This document shows positions 7,423 through 17,235 of a stretch of 23,520 nucleotides of DNA, one piece after another. The notes below the pieces were generated by a model. That model had not been told where the DNA came from and searched no databases. It saw only the letters and a program-made list of their open reading frames with translations. The translations under genes were made by a program, and so were the position numbers. Numbering within the stretch: the first letter of the stretch is position 1; each line of letters begins with the position of its first letter. Source of the stretch: Myxococcales bacterium (GTDB lineage: Bacteria > Myxococcota > Polyangia > Fen-1088). The DNA is taken from assembly GCA_003153875.1 (NCBI GenBank), contig PMBY01000026.1, forward strand, positions 1-23,520, given 5' to 3'.

Positions 7423-9769
7423 GATGCTGTCATGGATGATTGAGGCCTTGTTCCGACTGCTCAATGCAAGGCTGCGCGCGCTGCTCTCGGGGCTGAGCCG
7501 TCGGCCATATCTCATCCCGGTTGTCTTGCTGCCGCTCCTTTTTGCTCTTCCGTTCTTCGCTGGAGAGGTGCTGCTTTTCCGCGACCTCATGCATTTCATG
7601 ATCCCGCAGCAAATCTTCAATGCCGCGGAACTGGCCCAAGGACGTCTGCCTGAATGGACGCCGTTGATGTTCGGGGGGGTGCCGCACCTAGCCGAACCGG
7701 GAGTAGGCGTGTTCTATCCGCCGAATCTTGTGTATCACCTGCTAGCGCCGGAGCGGGCAGAGACGCTATTCGTGCTCATGCATCTGCCTATCGCTGCCGT
7801 AGGCGCTTACTGGCTGGCGCGAGATCGCGAGTTCTCACCTGCTGCAGCCGCTGCAACAGCCACCATTTATGTGAGCAGCGGCTATCTGCTCAGCATGCAC
7901 GGCAGCCACAGCTACCTCGCCTCGGCGGCGCTATTGCCACTCGCAGTTGCAGCGCTGACCGGCGCGGCCGCGACCCGGCGCCCGCGTGCCCTCGCTGTCG
8001 CCGCACTCATCGTCACGGCGATGCTCTTGAACGGTGAACCCCAGGTGATTGGCTTTGCTCTGGTGCTGTCAGTCGCGCTTTCACCTCTCGACCGGCCCGC
8101 GCTCATGGCGCTTGCAGGAGCGATCGGGCTTGGAATCGCAGGTGGCGCCGCGCAACTCCTACCGTCCGCTCACTTCTTCACCACTACCATGCGTACGCAC
8201 GGCGTCTCGCTCGCGGACTCGTCGACATGGTTCTTGCACCCGTTGCGCTGGATCGAGTTCATCGCGCCCATGCCCTTCGGCCTGGCTTTCCCGGACAACG
8301 GTCAGTGGAGCGGCGGGCTGCTCGACGGGATTCACCACGTGCCCTGGGCGCCCGGACTTTACGTGGGACCGCTGGCATTGCTATGCGCTGGAGTCGCCGT
8401 GCTCGGCCGCCGAGATCGGATGTCGCTGACTCTGGGTGGTCTTGGATTGCTGGCGCTTGGCCTTGCCGCCGGCCAACACTTGCCGCTCTACAAGCTCGCG
8501 TACAACTTCGTGCCGGGCGTGAAGTTCTTCCGCTATCCGGAGAAATACGCTCTTGTCCCGACATTCGCGCTCGCAATTCTTGCCGGCCGTGGGCTCGGGC
8601 TTATCACGGAGCGCCCCCAGTTGCGCCTCGGTTTGCGCCGGGCCTCGCTCAGCCTGGCCATGCTGTTCGGCGCGCTGGCGGGTGCGGCCTGGGCCGGCGG
8701 GGAAAGGCTGATCCCCTTGATCGCTGATGGGCTCGCCCGCAGTGATGCCAATTTGAGCGTCGAGTACGCCCTGGGAGAACTGGTAGTGTCGCTCGCCCAT
8801 GTTGCGTTGATCGCGCTTGTGATTGCTCTGCTTCTCTGGCTCTGCGAGCGCCGGCCGTGGTTGCTGCTGCCGGCGGCGCTATGCATCCTCGTCGTCGACG
8901 GGTTTGCCGTCGGAAGTCGGCTCTTGTCCTACGGCCCGGGGAGCTTTTTGGCCCGACCGCCCGAGCTAGTGGCCGAGATCCGGGCTGCCACCCAACCCGG
9001 CTCGACCGGGCGCTTCTATCGTGAGGACGCGACCTGTGGATATTCCGGCGGTGGATCCGGCAATACGCTGATCGATCGGGTGCGCGCACACCACTGGGCG
9101 ACCGGCAAGCCCAACATACTGACCCGCTTCGGCGTCGCAGACACGCTCGGATACACAGGAGCCGAAAGAAGCGACAAGATTCGTGCATGGGACGCCGCCA
9201 TGCATGCCGGGCTCACGTCTGCCGCGCGGTTGTTTGGTGCTGCAGTCCATGTCTACTGCCGAGACAGTGTCGCGCTTGTACGTCCCTTCCCTGGACCTCT
9301 GCCACGCGCCTTTGTCACGCCGACGTCACGCGCGCTTTCCGCGGCAGCCATATACAATGCACTGGGTACCCCGAGGCTTGACCTGCGCGCGACCGCGCTA
9401 CTGGAAGGGAAGGAATCGGTTCCGGGTTCGGCCGGGAGTGCAATGGTATCCGACCCTTCGTATACGGAAGTGCACGTCAAGACCGCAGGTGGAGGCGGAA
9501 CTCTGGTTTTGTTGGACACATACGACAAGGGGTGGAGAGCAACCCTCGACGGTATCGATGCGCCTATTCAACGTGCATTCGCCCTGTTCCGGGCAGTCGC
9601 GGTCCCGCCCGGGGACCACGAAGTGGTGTTCCACTATTCCGCTCCCGGGCTCAGGATTGGGATCTGTGTCAGCGCCGTGGGGCTGCTGCTTGTGCTCTGG
9701 CTTGTCTTCTACAACCGCTGGCCACGCTGGCGGCGACACGCAAGCATTCCGCCTGATGGTCCTTGCTGA
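7409..9769 (+). CDS. YfhO-family polytopic membrane protein (glycosyltransferase-like)
   Basis: Up to 786 aa. About a dozen hydrophobic helices begin at about residue 33 (YLIPVVLLPLLFALPFFAG). Next comes the YfhO-type first periplasmic loop: LLFRDLMHFMIPQQIFNAAE, then GRLPEWTPLMFGGVPHLAEP and GVFYPPNLVYHLL. KFFRYPEKYALVPTFALAILAGRG is another family block. A C-terminal soluble beta-rich domain (LVLLDTYDKGWRATLDGIDAPIQRAFALFRAVAVPPGDHEVVF) is followed by a final helix. YfhO proteins are GT-C-like and linked to glycosylation of envelope polymers such as lipoteichoic acid in Firmicutes; the substrate here is unknown. The start is uncertain: GTG 7409, ATG 7424 and ATG 7436 all lack a ribosome binding site. 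A TTGACA lies at 7401-7406. The gene stands alone and is convergent with the NtrC gene. Confidence 0.88.
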   Translation: MPVQTMLSWMIEALFRLLNARLRALLSGLSRRPYLIPVVLLPLLFALPFFAGEVLLFRDLMHFMIPQQIFNAAELAQGRLPEWTPLMFGGVPHLAEPGVGVFYPPNLVYHLLAPERAETLFVLMHLPIAAVGAYWLARDREFSPAAAAATATIYVSSGYLLSMHGSHSYLASAALLPLAVAALTGAAATRRPRALAVAALIVTAMLLNGEPQVIGFALVLSVALSPLDRPALMALAGAIGLGIAGGAAQLLPSAHFFTTTMRTHGVSLADSSTWFLHPLRWIEFIAPMPFGLAFPDNGQWSGGLLDGIHHVPWAPGLYVGPLALLCAGVAVLGRRDRMSLTLGGLGLLALGLAAGQHLPLYKLAYNFVPGVKFFRYPEKYALVPTFALAILAGRGLGLITERPQLRLGLRRASLSLAMLFGALAGAAWAGGERLIPLIADGLARSDANLSVEYALGELVVSLAHVALIALVIALLLWLCERRPWLLLPAALCILVVDGFAVGSRLLSYGPGSFLARPPELVAEIRAATQPGSTGRFYREDATCGYSGGGSGNTLIDRVRAHHWATGKPNILTRFGVADTLGYTGAERSDKIRAWDAAMHAGLTSAARLFGAAVHVYCRDSVALVRPFPGPLPRAFVTPTSRALSAAAIYNALGTPRLDLRATALLEGKESVPGSAGSAMVSDPSYTEVHVKTAGGGGTLVLLDTYDKGWRATLDGIDAPIQRAFALFRAVAVPPGDHEVVFHYSAPGLRIGICVSAVGLLLVLWLVFYNRWPRWRRHASIPPDGPC

Positions 9770-9896
9770 AAAGCGCAACCCTCGACGATGTTCGACGCCG
9801 TAGAAACGGCGGCTCGCCGGACTTGCGACGTCAATCCGAACCTCTCGTTGGGAGGCAATGTCCTGCTATCCCTGCAGACTGCCGCGACAAGTAGGT
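9770..9896. other. Short convergent intergenic region, small hairpin
   Basis: The 127 bases between the YfhO-like stop and the NtrC stop hold one short perfect hairpin at 9797-9810 (stem GCCGT/ACGGC, loop AGAA) without a T tract. It may help termination, but this is weak. No gene was seen here. Confidence 0.3.
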
Positions 9897-11354
<1,458 letters not shown>

Positions 11355-11368
11355 GGCCTGACGTTAGC

Positions 11369-13567
11369 TCATTTCAGCCCGGAGGGCACCGGCGGCGATG
11401 CCGCAAGCGACGGGGCCGACGGAATGACCACGGGCGGCGTCAGCGGGATGGGGCCTGACCCCGGTAGGGGCGGTGGGCCCTTTTTCGCTTCTGCGTAGGA
11501 GGCATAGGCATCGGCCTCCACCGGCAAGAGCACGGAAAAGGTCGATCCGGCGCCCGACTGCGAACGCACCTCGATGGTTCCACCGTGGTTCTCAATGATG
11601 CGCTGGCTGATGGACAGGCCCAACCCCGTGCCCCGTTCCTTGGTCGTGAAGAATGGAATGAAGAGGTTGCGCTGATCCCCGGCCGGGATGCCCACGCCTG
11701 TGTCACGGAAACGAATTTCCAAGAATGCGGCCGCTACGCCCCGGCGCGTGGATCGGCGCAGGCTGGTCGACACGTGCAGCCTGCCACCCTGGGGCATGGC
11801 CTCGAGCGCATTGAACGTCAGGTTGAGAAACACCTGCCGTAGTTGCTGGGCATCGGCGCGCACCGGGGGAAGTCCGTCGATAAAGCTGGTCGAGATCTCC
11901 ACACCGGCGCTGCGTTCCTTCTCGATGAGGTGCAGCGTTTTGCGAACCACATCGTTGACGTCGAGCGGATTCTGGTCGCCACGATAGGGCCGGGCGTAGT
12001 CGAGGAACTGCGACACGATTTTGTTCAGCCGATCGACTTCCTCGACGATGATACCCAGGAACTCGCGTGTGCCAGCGGCGTCAGCCGGCTGCGACCCGGT
12101 CGGTTGCAGAAACTGGGCCGCGCCTTTGATCGATCCCAGCGGGTTGCGGATCTCGTGGGCTAGGCCGGCCGCCATCTGGCCTAGCGCCGCCAATCGGTCG
12201 CGCTCCTTCATGCGCTCGTAGACCTGCGAGTTCTGCAGGGTGACCCCGATGGAGGCGGCCACCCCGCGAAACAACTCGATCTCCTCCGAGGAATAGGCCT
12301 CGCGCAGACGCTCATCGCGCAGCACCAGCATGCCCAGCAGCTGCTCCTCGCCGATCACAGCCAGCACCACCGAACCGTTGAGCAGCTCCAACGCGCGCGC
12401 CATGAGCAAAAGGCTCTCGCGTTCCTCGCTCTGCGTGTTGCGCAGGGCCGCCAGCTCTCGCTCGAGGCCTTCGATGGACACCACGCCCGCGCGGCGCAGC
12501 CTCTCGAGAAAGGCACGATAGGCAACCGCGTCCAAGCGGGCCTCGGGCCGCGGTCCCACATGCCCGGCCAGCTCATAGGCGGAGCCGTCGGGGTCGACGG
12601 TGTAGAGCGAGGCGTGGGTCACCCGCCGGGAAGCCTCCAGGGCGGACAGCACGCGCGGCACCAGATCGCGCACGTCGATGACGTTCATCAAGTCCGTGCG
12701 CAAGGTTTCGATGCGCCGGAAGAGCTCGTACTTCTCCTGAAACATCCAGCGATTCACCACACGCTCCAGGCGCGTGCGCAGGGGCTCGAACACGATGATG
12801 ATCGCGGTCGACGCCACCAGGGCGTTAAGAAAGAACACCCCCAGCTCATCGAGCTCGACCCACTTCACCAAGAGCAGGCCGTAGATGACGGTGGCAATCA
12901 TGACCAGAGTGGCCAGCACCACCATGCGGCCGAGAAGCTCGTTGAGGTCGAGCAAGCGATAGCGGGCCAGGGTCTGCGATAGGAAATACAGGTAGATGGT
13001 GATGAAGATGTTCCCCACCGAGGGTGCCCAGGGAACCAGGTCGAGGATCGCGGCGGTCACGGTGGCCAGGCCGCCAACCAGCAGATAGAGCAAGCGGATC
13101 TTTTCCACCCGCGACGGCGTGCGCCGGTAGCGCCGGTAGAGGTAGTAGACCGAGAGGTAGAGACCTAGGAAAACGTAGAGGAGGAGGCCGAGCAAGAACC
13201 ACTTGGAGGTGTGAACCGGGGTGGCCAGAAAGAGGCTGGAGAGCAAGGCAAGGTAGAGCAGGGCCGCGCCGACCAGGGTGATGCGAGACATGGGCGGCGG
13301 ACCGGCCTCATCGCCGAGAAAAGCGCGGAAAAACCGTTGCGCGGTGGCGGGCAACGACACCGCGGCCAGCATGGCGCCCCAGCGCAGCAGCGAATTCGAA
13401 TCCTGCGACGAGGCGAGAAACATCAGCAGCCGCTGCGCCGCCACGTTGAAGGCGAAAGTCGCGAACAACGCATGCACGCTGCGCCTTGGATCGCGCAGGA
13501 GGACCGCACCACCGACGGCAAGACCGACGATGGCGGCGACCAAGGCCGATAGCGTCTGAGTGTTCAC
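11369..13567 (-). CDS. Membrane sensor histidine kinase (7TM-type sensor, GAF, HisKA, HATPase)
   Basis: 732 aa from GTG at 13567. The N-terminal ~270 residues contain about seven hydrophobic helices, like the sensory region of PrsK/7TM-type kinases. A GAF-like domain follows at about 290-455. The HisKA box has phospho-acceptor H471 (GLAHEIRNPLGSIKG). The ATPase domain shows the N box (FLNLTFNALEAMPQGG), the G1 region (FRDTGVGIPAG) and the G2 region (KERGTGLGLSISQRIIENHG). A Pro/Ser-rich tail of about 40 residues (GPPPLPGSGPIPLTPP...) follows the catalytic domain, which is unusual for this architecture. It is cotranscribed with the NtrC-type regulator 14 bases downstream, so NtrB/NtrC-like phosphotransfer is expected. 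The signal is unknown. Confidence 0.94.
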   Translation of the reverse strand: MNTQTLSALVAAIVGLAVGGAVLLRDPRRSVHALFATFAFNVAAQRLLMFLASSQDSNSLLRWGAMLAAVSLPATAQRFFRAFLGDEAGPPPMSRITLVGAALLYLALLSSLFLATPVHTSKWFLLGLLLYVFLGLYLSVYYLYRRYRRTPSRVEKIRLLYLLVGGLATVTAAILDLVPWAPSVGNIFITIYLYFLSQTLARYRLLDLNELLGRMVVLATLVMIATVIYGLLLVKWVELDELGVFFLNALVASTAIIIVFEPLRTRLERVVNRWMFQEKYELFRRIETLRTDLMNVIDVRDLVPRVLSALEASRRVTHASLYTVDPDGSAYELAGHVGPRPEARLDAVAYRAFLERLRRAGVVSIEGLERELAALRNTQSEERESLLLMARALELLNGSVVLAVIGEEQLLGMLVLRDERLREAYSSEEIELFRGVAASIGVTLQNSQVYERMKERDRLAALGQMAAGLAHEIRNPLGSIKGAAQFLQPTGSQPADAAGTREFLGIIVEEVDRLNKIVSQFLDYARPYRGDQNPLDVNDVVRKTLHLIEKERSAGVEISTSFIDGLPPVRADAQQLRQVFLNLTFNALEAMPQGGRLHVSTSLRRSTRRGVAAAFLEIRFRDTGVGIPAGDQRNLFIPFFTTKERGTGLGLSISQRIIENHGGTIEVRSQSGAGSTFSVLLPVEADAYASYAEAKKGPPPLPGSGPIPLTPPVVIPSAPSLAASPPVPSGLK

Positions 13568-13588
13568 GGCGGCCCCATTGTACCGCCT

Positions 13589-13617
13589 TTGCCCACAATC
13601 CCCGCGTCTGTTAGCAT
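13589..13617 (+). promoter_or_regulatory. Possible sigma70-type promoter for the HNH gene
   Basis: TTGCCC at 13589-13594 and TAGCAT at 13612-13617 are separated by 17 bases. Each hexamer keeps about four of six consensus positions. It would give a leader of about 160 bases before the ATG at 13784. Confidence 0.3.
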
Positions 13618-13652
13618 ATCCGCCTCATCATGGGCGCGGCCGACCGGGATAG

Positions 13653-13666
13653 GCCGCTTCGGCGGC
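13653..13666 (+). other. UUCG-tetraloop hairpin in the HNH gene leader
   Basis: A perfect 5-bp stem GCCGC/GCGGC encloses a C(UUCG)G tetraloop and is followed by TGTTCTC. It lies between the candidate promoter and the HNH start. It could stabilise the leader or attenuate transcription; the T tract is poor. Confidence 0.35.
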
Positions 13667-13783
13667 TGTTCTCACATCGCGACTTGGGGTCGTGTAGGGA
13701 AAGTGCTGGGCCCGCCCGTCGCGAACATCGCGGCGCGCTGCCTGCGCGGCCAGGCCGAGGGCAAAGCGCCTGGGAGAACTTGC

Positions 13784-14380
13784 ATGATTGACGGGGCGGT
13801 TTTGGTTCTGAACCGGCATTTCCAGCCCATTCACGTCACCAACGTGAAGCGGGCATTGGCGCTTCTCTATGCGGGCTCCGCGCAGGCCGTGGATCGGCAA
13901 TTTCGCACCTTCGATTTCCATAGCTGGGCGGAACTTTCGGCCGAAATGGGGGACGACGTGGTCCACACCGTGAATCGCGCCATTCGTGTGCCGCGCGTGA
14001 TTCTGCTGCAAGTCTACGACCGAATTCCGCGGGCCAAGGTGCGCTTTTCCCGCCACAACATCTACACGCGCGACAACAACACCTGCCAGTATTGCGGCCG
14101 GAAGCTTCCGCGTGCGGAGCTGAATCTGGACCACGTGGTTCCGCGATCGCGCGGCGGACGCACGACTTGGGACAACGTCGTGTGCTGCTGCGTGGATTGC
14201 AACATCGCCAAGGGCGCCCGCACACTCGAACAGGCCCATCTTCGGCTGCTCAAGACTCCGACCCGGCCGCGCTGGACTCCAACTTTTCGGGCGGGCTCGG
14301 ATCGCATTCGCTACCGCGAGTGGCTGCCCTTTCTCGACCTGCCCAACGCGTCGTACTGGAACGTCGAGCTGGTCGAGTAG
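13784..14380 (+). CDS. HNH endonuclease family protein
   Basis: 198 aa. The ATG at 13784 has GGGAG seven bases upstream; the frame is open upstream to 13589, but that part has no family character. The N-terminal ~95 residues (VLVLNRHFQPIHVTNVKRAL, RVPRVILLQVYDRIPRAKV) are the conserved front of a compact HNH family common in myxobacteria and cyanobacteria. The zinc finger and HNH core follow: C101xxC104, NLDHVVPRSRGGRTTWDNVV with D116-H117 and N131, then C136xxC139-N140. All metal-binding and catalytic positions are present. It is expected to be a nicking or double-strand nuclease; the biological target is not known. No restriction, phage or mobile partner gene is adjacent, so a housekeeping role is as likely as defence. 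Confidence 0.9.
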   Translation: MIDGAVLVLNRHFQPIHVTNVKRALALLYAGSAQAVDRQFRTFDFHSWAELSAEMGDDVVHTVNRAIRVPRVILLQVYDRIPRAKVRFSRHNIYTRDNNTCQYCGRKLPRAELNLDHVVPRSRGGRTTWDNVVCCCVDCNIAKGARTLEQAHLRLLKTPTRPRWTPTFRAGSDRIRYREWLPFLDLPNASYWNVELVE

Positions 14381-14458
14381 GGGCAGTAGCGGCCAAGTGT
14401 GAAGCCAGGCCAGCGATCCACGGGATGACCCGGATTGAGGGGGTGCTAAGAAGTTGGG

Positions 14459-14923
14459 GGTGCCTAACTGATTTGGGGGGGCAGCCCACGCAACCCCCAA
14501 GGCCCGGGACGGATAACCTCTAATGAAGCCAGGAAAGCAGGAACAAAAAAGACGAGCAGTACTGCCCACAGGACAAGCAGATGGGACTCGATGCATGACG
14601 AGCTAACCGGCAGTGTCATCGGCGCTGCGATCGAGGTCCACAAGGCCCTTGGGCCTGGATTCCTGGAGTCGGTTTACGAGAACGCCCTCGCCCTTGAATT
14701 GCGGCGCGGGGTATTCGCCTCGAGCGGCAGCGAGCCGTGCAGATCCTGCATCGCGGCAGTGAGGTTGGGCTTCATCGGCTGGACCTGTTGGTGCCTGCGC
14801 TGATCGTCGTGGAACCTCGCCAAACCAACGCTCGAAATCAAGCGCGTCATTGCCTCCCATCGGCCATACCATGACTTCCTTGCTTCCTGGCTTCCTCAGA
14901 GGCCCCCTTCTCTGTTAAGCACC
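14459..14923 (+). repeat. Dispersed GxxExxY element, copy 1
   Basis: A block of about 465 bases related to 20600-20974. Shared parts are a 5' non-coding stretch (from TGCCTAACTGATTTGGGGG through GGATAACCTCTAA), the coding remnant, and a 3' piece ending near AAGCACCC. A GC-rich stem (TTGGGGG at 14473-14479 with CCCCCAA at 14494-14500) occurs in both copies. Near-terminal inverted repeats are visible: GAAGCCAGGAAAGCAGGAA at 14525-14543 against TTCCTTGCTTCCTGGCTTC at 14876-14894 (16 of 19 pairs ungapped, 18 with one-base gaps). The rest of the 14381-15036 gap holds nothing recognised except a weak GC hairpin near 14999-15018 downstream of the DUF3443 stop. Confidence 0.85.
14591..14913 (+). pseudogene. 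GxxExxY protein pseudogene, copy 1 (frameshift and internal deletion)
   Basis: The N-terminus is well preserved: [20 protein letters not shown] followed by [19 protein letters not shown], which contains the name-giving GxxExxY pattern (PDDEXK_3-type family). At about 14710-14720 the frame shifts, and [33 protein letters not shown] continues the family in another frame. The next segment is missing: compared with copy 2, a net 83 bases are gone at 14815, removing the VELK-type lysine motif and what follows. The C-terminal tail resumes as LAKPTLEIKRVIASHRPYHD, then FLASWLP. It cannot encode a full protein. The product's function is unestablished; nuclease-like folds have been proposed. Confidence 0.82.
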
Positions 14924-15036
14924 CGCGACCGATACGCATTTCGAGCGTGCCATCCTGTCGGGGTTGTCGGCGCAGCTCGGCACTCGATTTCGGGTGTGCG
15001 GCGGCACACTCGCCGCCTCGGCTATGCGTACTCTCT

Positions 15037-16632
15037 CTAGAACGCGACGTACGGGCCCTGACCGCCGGGAGTGTCTTCCTCCTCGATGGCGGTGAAGACC
15101 GTGCGACCGAAGAAGAAGGGGAGGCCCCACAGGAAATCAGGCATGCTCGATGTCCCCGACGAAGGGAAGCCTGGCATTTCCGTGCCGAGATTGCCAAGAA
15201 CGAAAATGGTCGCACTGATCTTGCTGGGGTTGGCGATACTGAAGTCTACGCGCGCGCTTGCGTTGTTTCCGCCGAAAACGGTGGCGCTGAGGCTGGTGGC
15301 GGTCTTGGGACAATAGAAGGACGACATCCCGGCCGAAGTGCAAAGCGAGAGGCCCGACGTAGCCGAGTTGAGGAAGGTGTACGTGTTGGTGCCACTGTCC
15401 AAGAATCCGGTGTATTTCGTGCCGCCGACCGGAAAAGTGGTTCCCACGTTGCCGTAAACATCGACCGGGGTAAGGACAGTCGCACTGCCCAGACCGTTGT
15501 TCGATTGCGTGCCGATGCCGAATATCAACTTGCCCGTGGTCGAAGCAAGACCGCCCGCGGGCACGCTTGGCAACTGAATGATGATGCCGTTGTTGTTGAC
15601 CGGGAATTTCGCGATGGGATTTCCCACCTGGGAATCGAGAGGAACGGCTGCCGTCTTGCAGCCGCCGGCCTTGTTGGACGTGCAAGCAAAGTACATACCC
15701 GGGTTTTGGCGAGTCTCCGTACAGGCTGTGCCACAGTCCTGCTTGTAGATGCCCACACCCATGATTCCATTCGCCATCAAGGATTGAAGGTCTGTGATGG
15801 CCTGACCGCTTGAACAAGTGCCGGAGGTGGGCATGGGGTAGGCCTTTTCGCCAATGGCTTGGATGGGGATCGCGGCCGCGGTCTCGCCATTGATCTTGAC
15901 ATCGGCGCTGAGAATCGGCCCCCAGGCCGTGCCATCCACGAACTGCGTGCACGCTCCGAGCGGGTTGCCCGAGGTATTGTTGACGGTGGGCAAGGACAAG
16001 GTGATCGCGCTCTCCAGCACCCGCAGGCCCGACGAACCGGTATCGACGAGAACGTGCTCGATAGACTGGCAGGTGCTCGTACCTGGCTTGCACAGAGTCA
16101 CGGTCACAAACAAGCCGTTGACGTAGCTGATGTTCTGCGGCCCATGATCAACGACCGTCTCGACGGTATTGGTTTCGCTTCCCGACGAACCACCCGAGGC
16201 ACTGGCGCCGCCGCTTCCACTCGTTGTCCCGCCCGCAGCGGTCGTACCACCTTTCCCCGTCACGCCGCCCGCGCCCGTCGTGCCGCCTCCGACCGAAGCT
16301 CCCCCAGAACCAGTTGCACCACCGGTGCGGGAACCTCCGGAGCCGCTTGCACCGCCAGCGCCAGAAGTCCCCCCGGAGCCCTTGGTGCCGCCCACCCCCG
16401 AGGCTCCTCCAGAGCTGCTTGTACCACCCGCCCCCGAAGCTCCTCCAGAGCTGCTTGTACCGCCCGCCCCCGAAGCTCCTCCGGAACCGGTCACGCCGCC
16501 TGCGTTGTTTGTGCCGCCAGCGCCGCCGCCATGCGATCCACCTGCACCGCCGGCCGCGACCTGGGAGCTTCCGCGAGCTCCACAGTTGAGGAGAATTGCG
16601 GAGGCCATTGCAATGGGAAGCAGTCTACGCAT
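15037..16632 (-). CDS. DUF3443-family protein, putative lipoprotein with pepsin-like Asp motifs
   Basis: 531 aa. The signal (MRRLLPIAMASAILLNC) ends in a non-canonical lipobox, with possible lipidated C17. A Gly/Ser/Ala/Thr-rich linker spans about residues 25-150 and includes a 12-residue repeat (GASGAGGTSSSG). The globular domain begins with ETNTVETVVDHGPQNISYVN and has two motifs: D197 in VDTGSSGLRVL and D412 in FLDSGTNTYTFL. These sit at the spacing and in the form (DTGS and DSGT) of the two catalytic aspartates of pepsin-like proteases. GIMGVGIYKQDC and KFPVNNNGIIIQLP match DUF3443 as I remember it. The start lies 9 bases after the DUF2844 stop, within GGGG-rich sequence that can serve as ribosome binding site. 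Proteolytic activity is an inference; an inactive binding fold is possible. Confidence 0.85.
   Translation of the reverse strand: MRRLLPIAMASAILLNCGARGSSQVAAGGAGGSHGGGAGGTNNAGGVTGSGGASGAGGTSSSGGASGAGGTSSSGGASGVGGTKGSGGTSGAGGASGSGGSRTGGATGSGGASVGGGTTGAGGVTGKGGTTAAGGTTSGSGGASASGGSSGSETNTVETVVDHGPQNISYVNGLFVTVTLCKPGTSTCQSIEHVLVDTGSSGLRVLESAITLSLPTVNNTSGNPLGACTQFVDGTAWGPILSADVKINGETAAAIPIQAIGEKAYPMPTSGTCSSGQAITDLQSLMANGIMGVGIYKQDCGTACTETRQNPGMYFACTSNKAGGCKTAAVPLDSQVGNPIAKFPVNNNGIIIQLPSVPAGGLASTTGKLIFGIGTQSNNGLGSATVLTPVDVYGNVGTTFPVGGTKYTGFLDSGTNTYTFLNSATSGLSLCTSAGMSSFYCPKTATSLSATVFGGNNASARVDFSIANPSKISATIFVLGNLGTEMPGFPSSGTSSMPDFLWGLPFFFGRTVFTAIEEEDTPGGQGPYVAF
16403..16490 (-). repeat. 36-bp in-frame tandem repeat in the DUF3443 linker
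   Basis: Two nearly identical 36-base units (16403-16438 and 16439-16474, differing by about one base) and a partial third encode the 12-residue Gly/Ser/Thr unit. More diverged units extend the linker toward 16200. Because the unit is a multiple of three, copy-number change would alter linker length without breaking the frame. Confidence 0.8.
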
Positions 16633-16641
16633 GGCGGCCCC

Positions 16642-17124
16642 CTAGCGAATGTCTTCAGGTCGGAAACCCTGTGGCAGCAGGTCAGTGAGATAGGCGTGCC
16701 CGAAGAAGGCGCGCTGGTGCCCGCCCATGACGACAACCAATCCGGGAATCTCGATACGAACCGGTCCCCGCCCCATACGCCGCTCCTTTGCGGCTGCAAG
16801 GTAGCGATCGTAGTGCTGGCCCATGAGCTTGCGCAGGTTGGGGCGCCAACCACCCGACCAGGAAACGGCGAACACCTTGCCGGAGTCGGCGACGAACTGA
16901 CGTATGTTGCCGCCGGTGGGCACCTGCAATTCGTGAATCGTGTGATTCTCTCCTCGCGCGAGCTGCAGTCTCGCCTCCAGGCGGACTTGGTCCGAGGCAA
17001 CCGAGTCGGCGTCTTCACCCAGCGTGGCCTGGGCACAGGGAGAGAAGCCTAGGCCTGCCGCAAGGACAGCCATCGTGCACAGTGCGGGGCAACACCACTT
17101 CGCTCTTGTCGAAAGAAGACTCAT
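16642..17124 (-). CDS. DUF2844-family exported protein
   Basis: 160 aa from ATG at 17124. The signal peptide (CTMAVLAAGLGFSPCAQA) is followed by TLGEDADSV, the usual mature N-terminus (A/T-LG) of DUF2844 proteins. The family core is readable: ENHTIHELQVPTGGNIRQFV, DSGKVFAVSWSGGWRPNLRK, then LMGQHYDRYLAAAKERRMGRGPVRI, LVVVMGGHQRAFFGHAYLTD and LLPQGFRPEDIR at the end. The longer frame back to 17208 adds residues before the signal and is rejected. No strong ribosome binding site is seen. It lies directly upstream of the DUF3443 gene with 9 bases between them, a pairing I recall from Burkholderia genomes. Function is unknown; the arrangement suggests that the two exported proteins act together. 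Confidence 0.85.
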   Translation of the reverse strand: MSLLSTRAKWCCPALCTMAVLAAGLGFSPCAQATLGEDADSVASDQVRLEARLQLARGENHTIHELQVPTGGNIRQFVADSGKVFAVSWSGGWRPNLRKLMGQHYDRYLAAAKERRMGRGPVRIEIPGLVVVMGGHQRAFFGHAYLTDLLPQGFRPEDIR

Positions 17125-17235
17125 GATGACAACAGACGTTAGCGCCTTTTTGCCTCGAATGCATCGCATCCGCAAAATGGCCGGACCCGCATCGCGGCAA
17201 CCACACACAACTACACCCCGCGAGAATGCGCCTGA

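Noticed and set aside
7075..7620. 181-codon minus-strand frame as a gene
   Set aside because: Only the MSTHYHAIVVD part is meaningful, and it belongs to a frameshifted transposase remnant; the rest is antisense to the YfhO-like gene or out of frame with the barrel gene.
13628..14596. 322-codon minus-strand frame over the HNH gene
   Set aside because: Antisense to a protein with an intact HNH/zinc motif; its start lies inside the decayed GxxExxY element.
14591..14803. 70-codon frame as an intact small GxxExxY gene
   Set aside because: Family similarity changes frame inside it and the C-terminal half is missing, so it was called a pseudogene.
14999..15018. GC hairpin downstream of the DUF3443 stop as a terminator
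   Set aside because: Stem GGCGGCG/CGCCGCC-like but no T tract and close to random expectation in GC-rich DNA; not listed as a feature.
16169..16645. Plus-strand proline-rich protein (PPEPLAPPAPEVPPEPL...)
   Set aside because: It is the complement of the Gly-rich linker repeats of the DUF3443 gene; Pro repeats are the automatic antisense of Gly codons.
15859..17052. 397-codon plus-strand frame over the DUF2844/DUF3443 genes
   Set aside because: Opposite two recognised exported families; Arg/Ser/Ala-rich with no domain.
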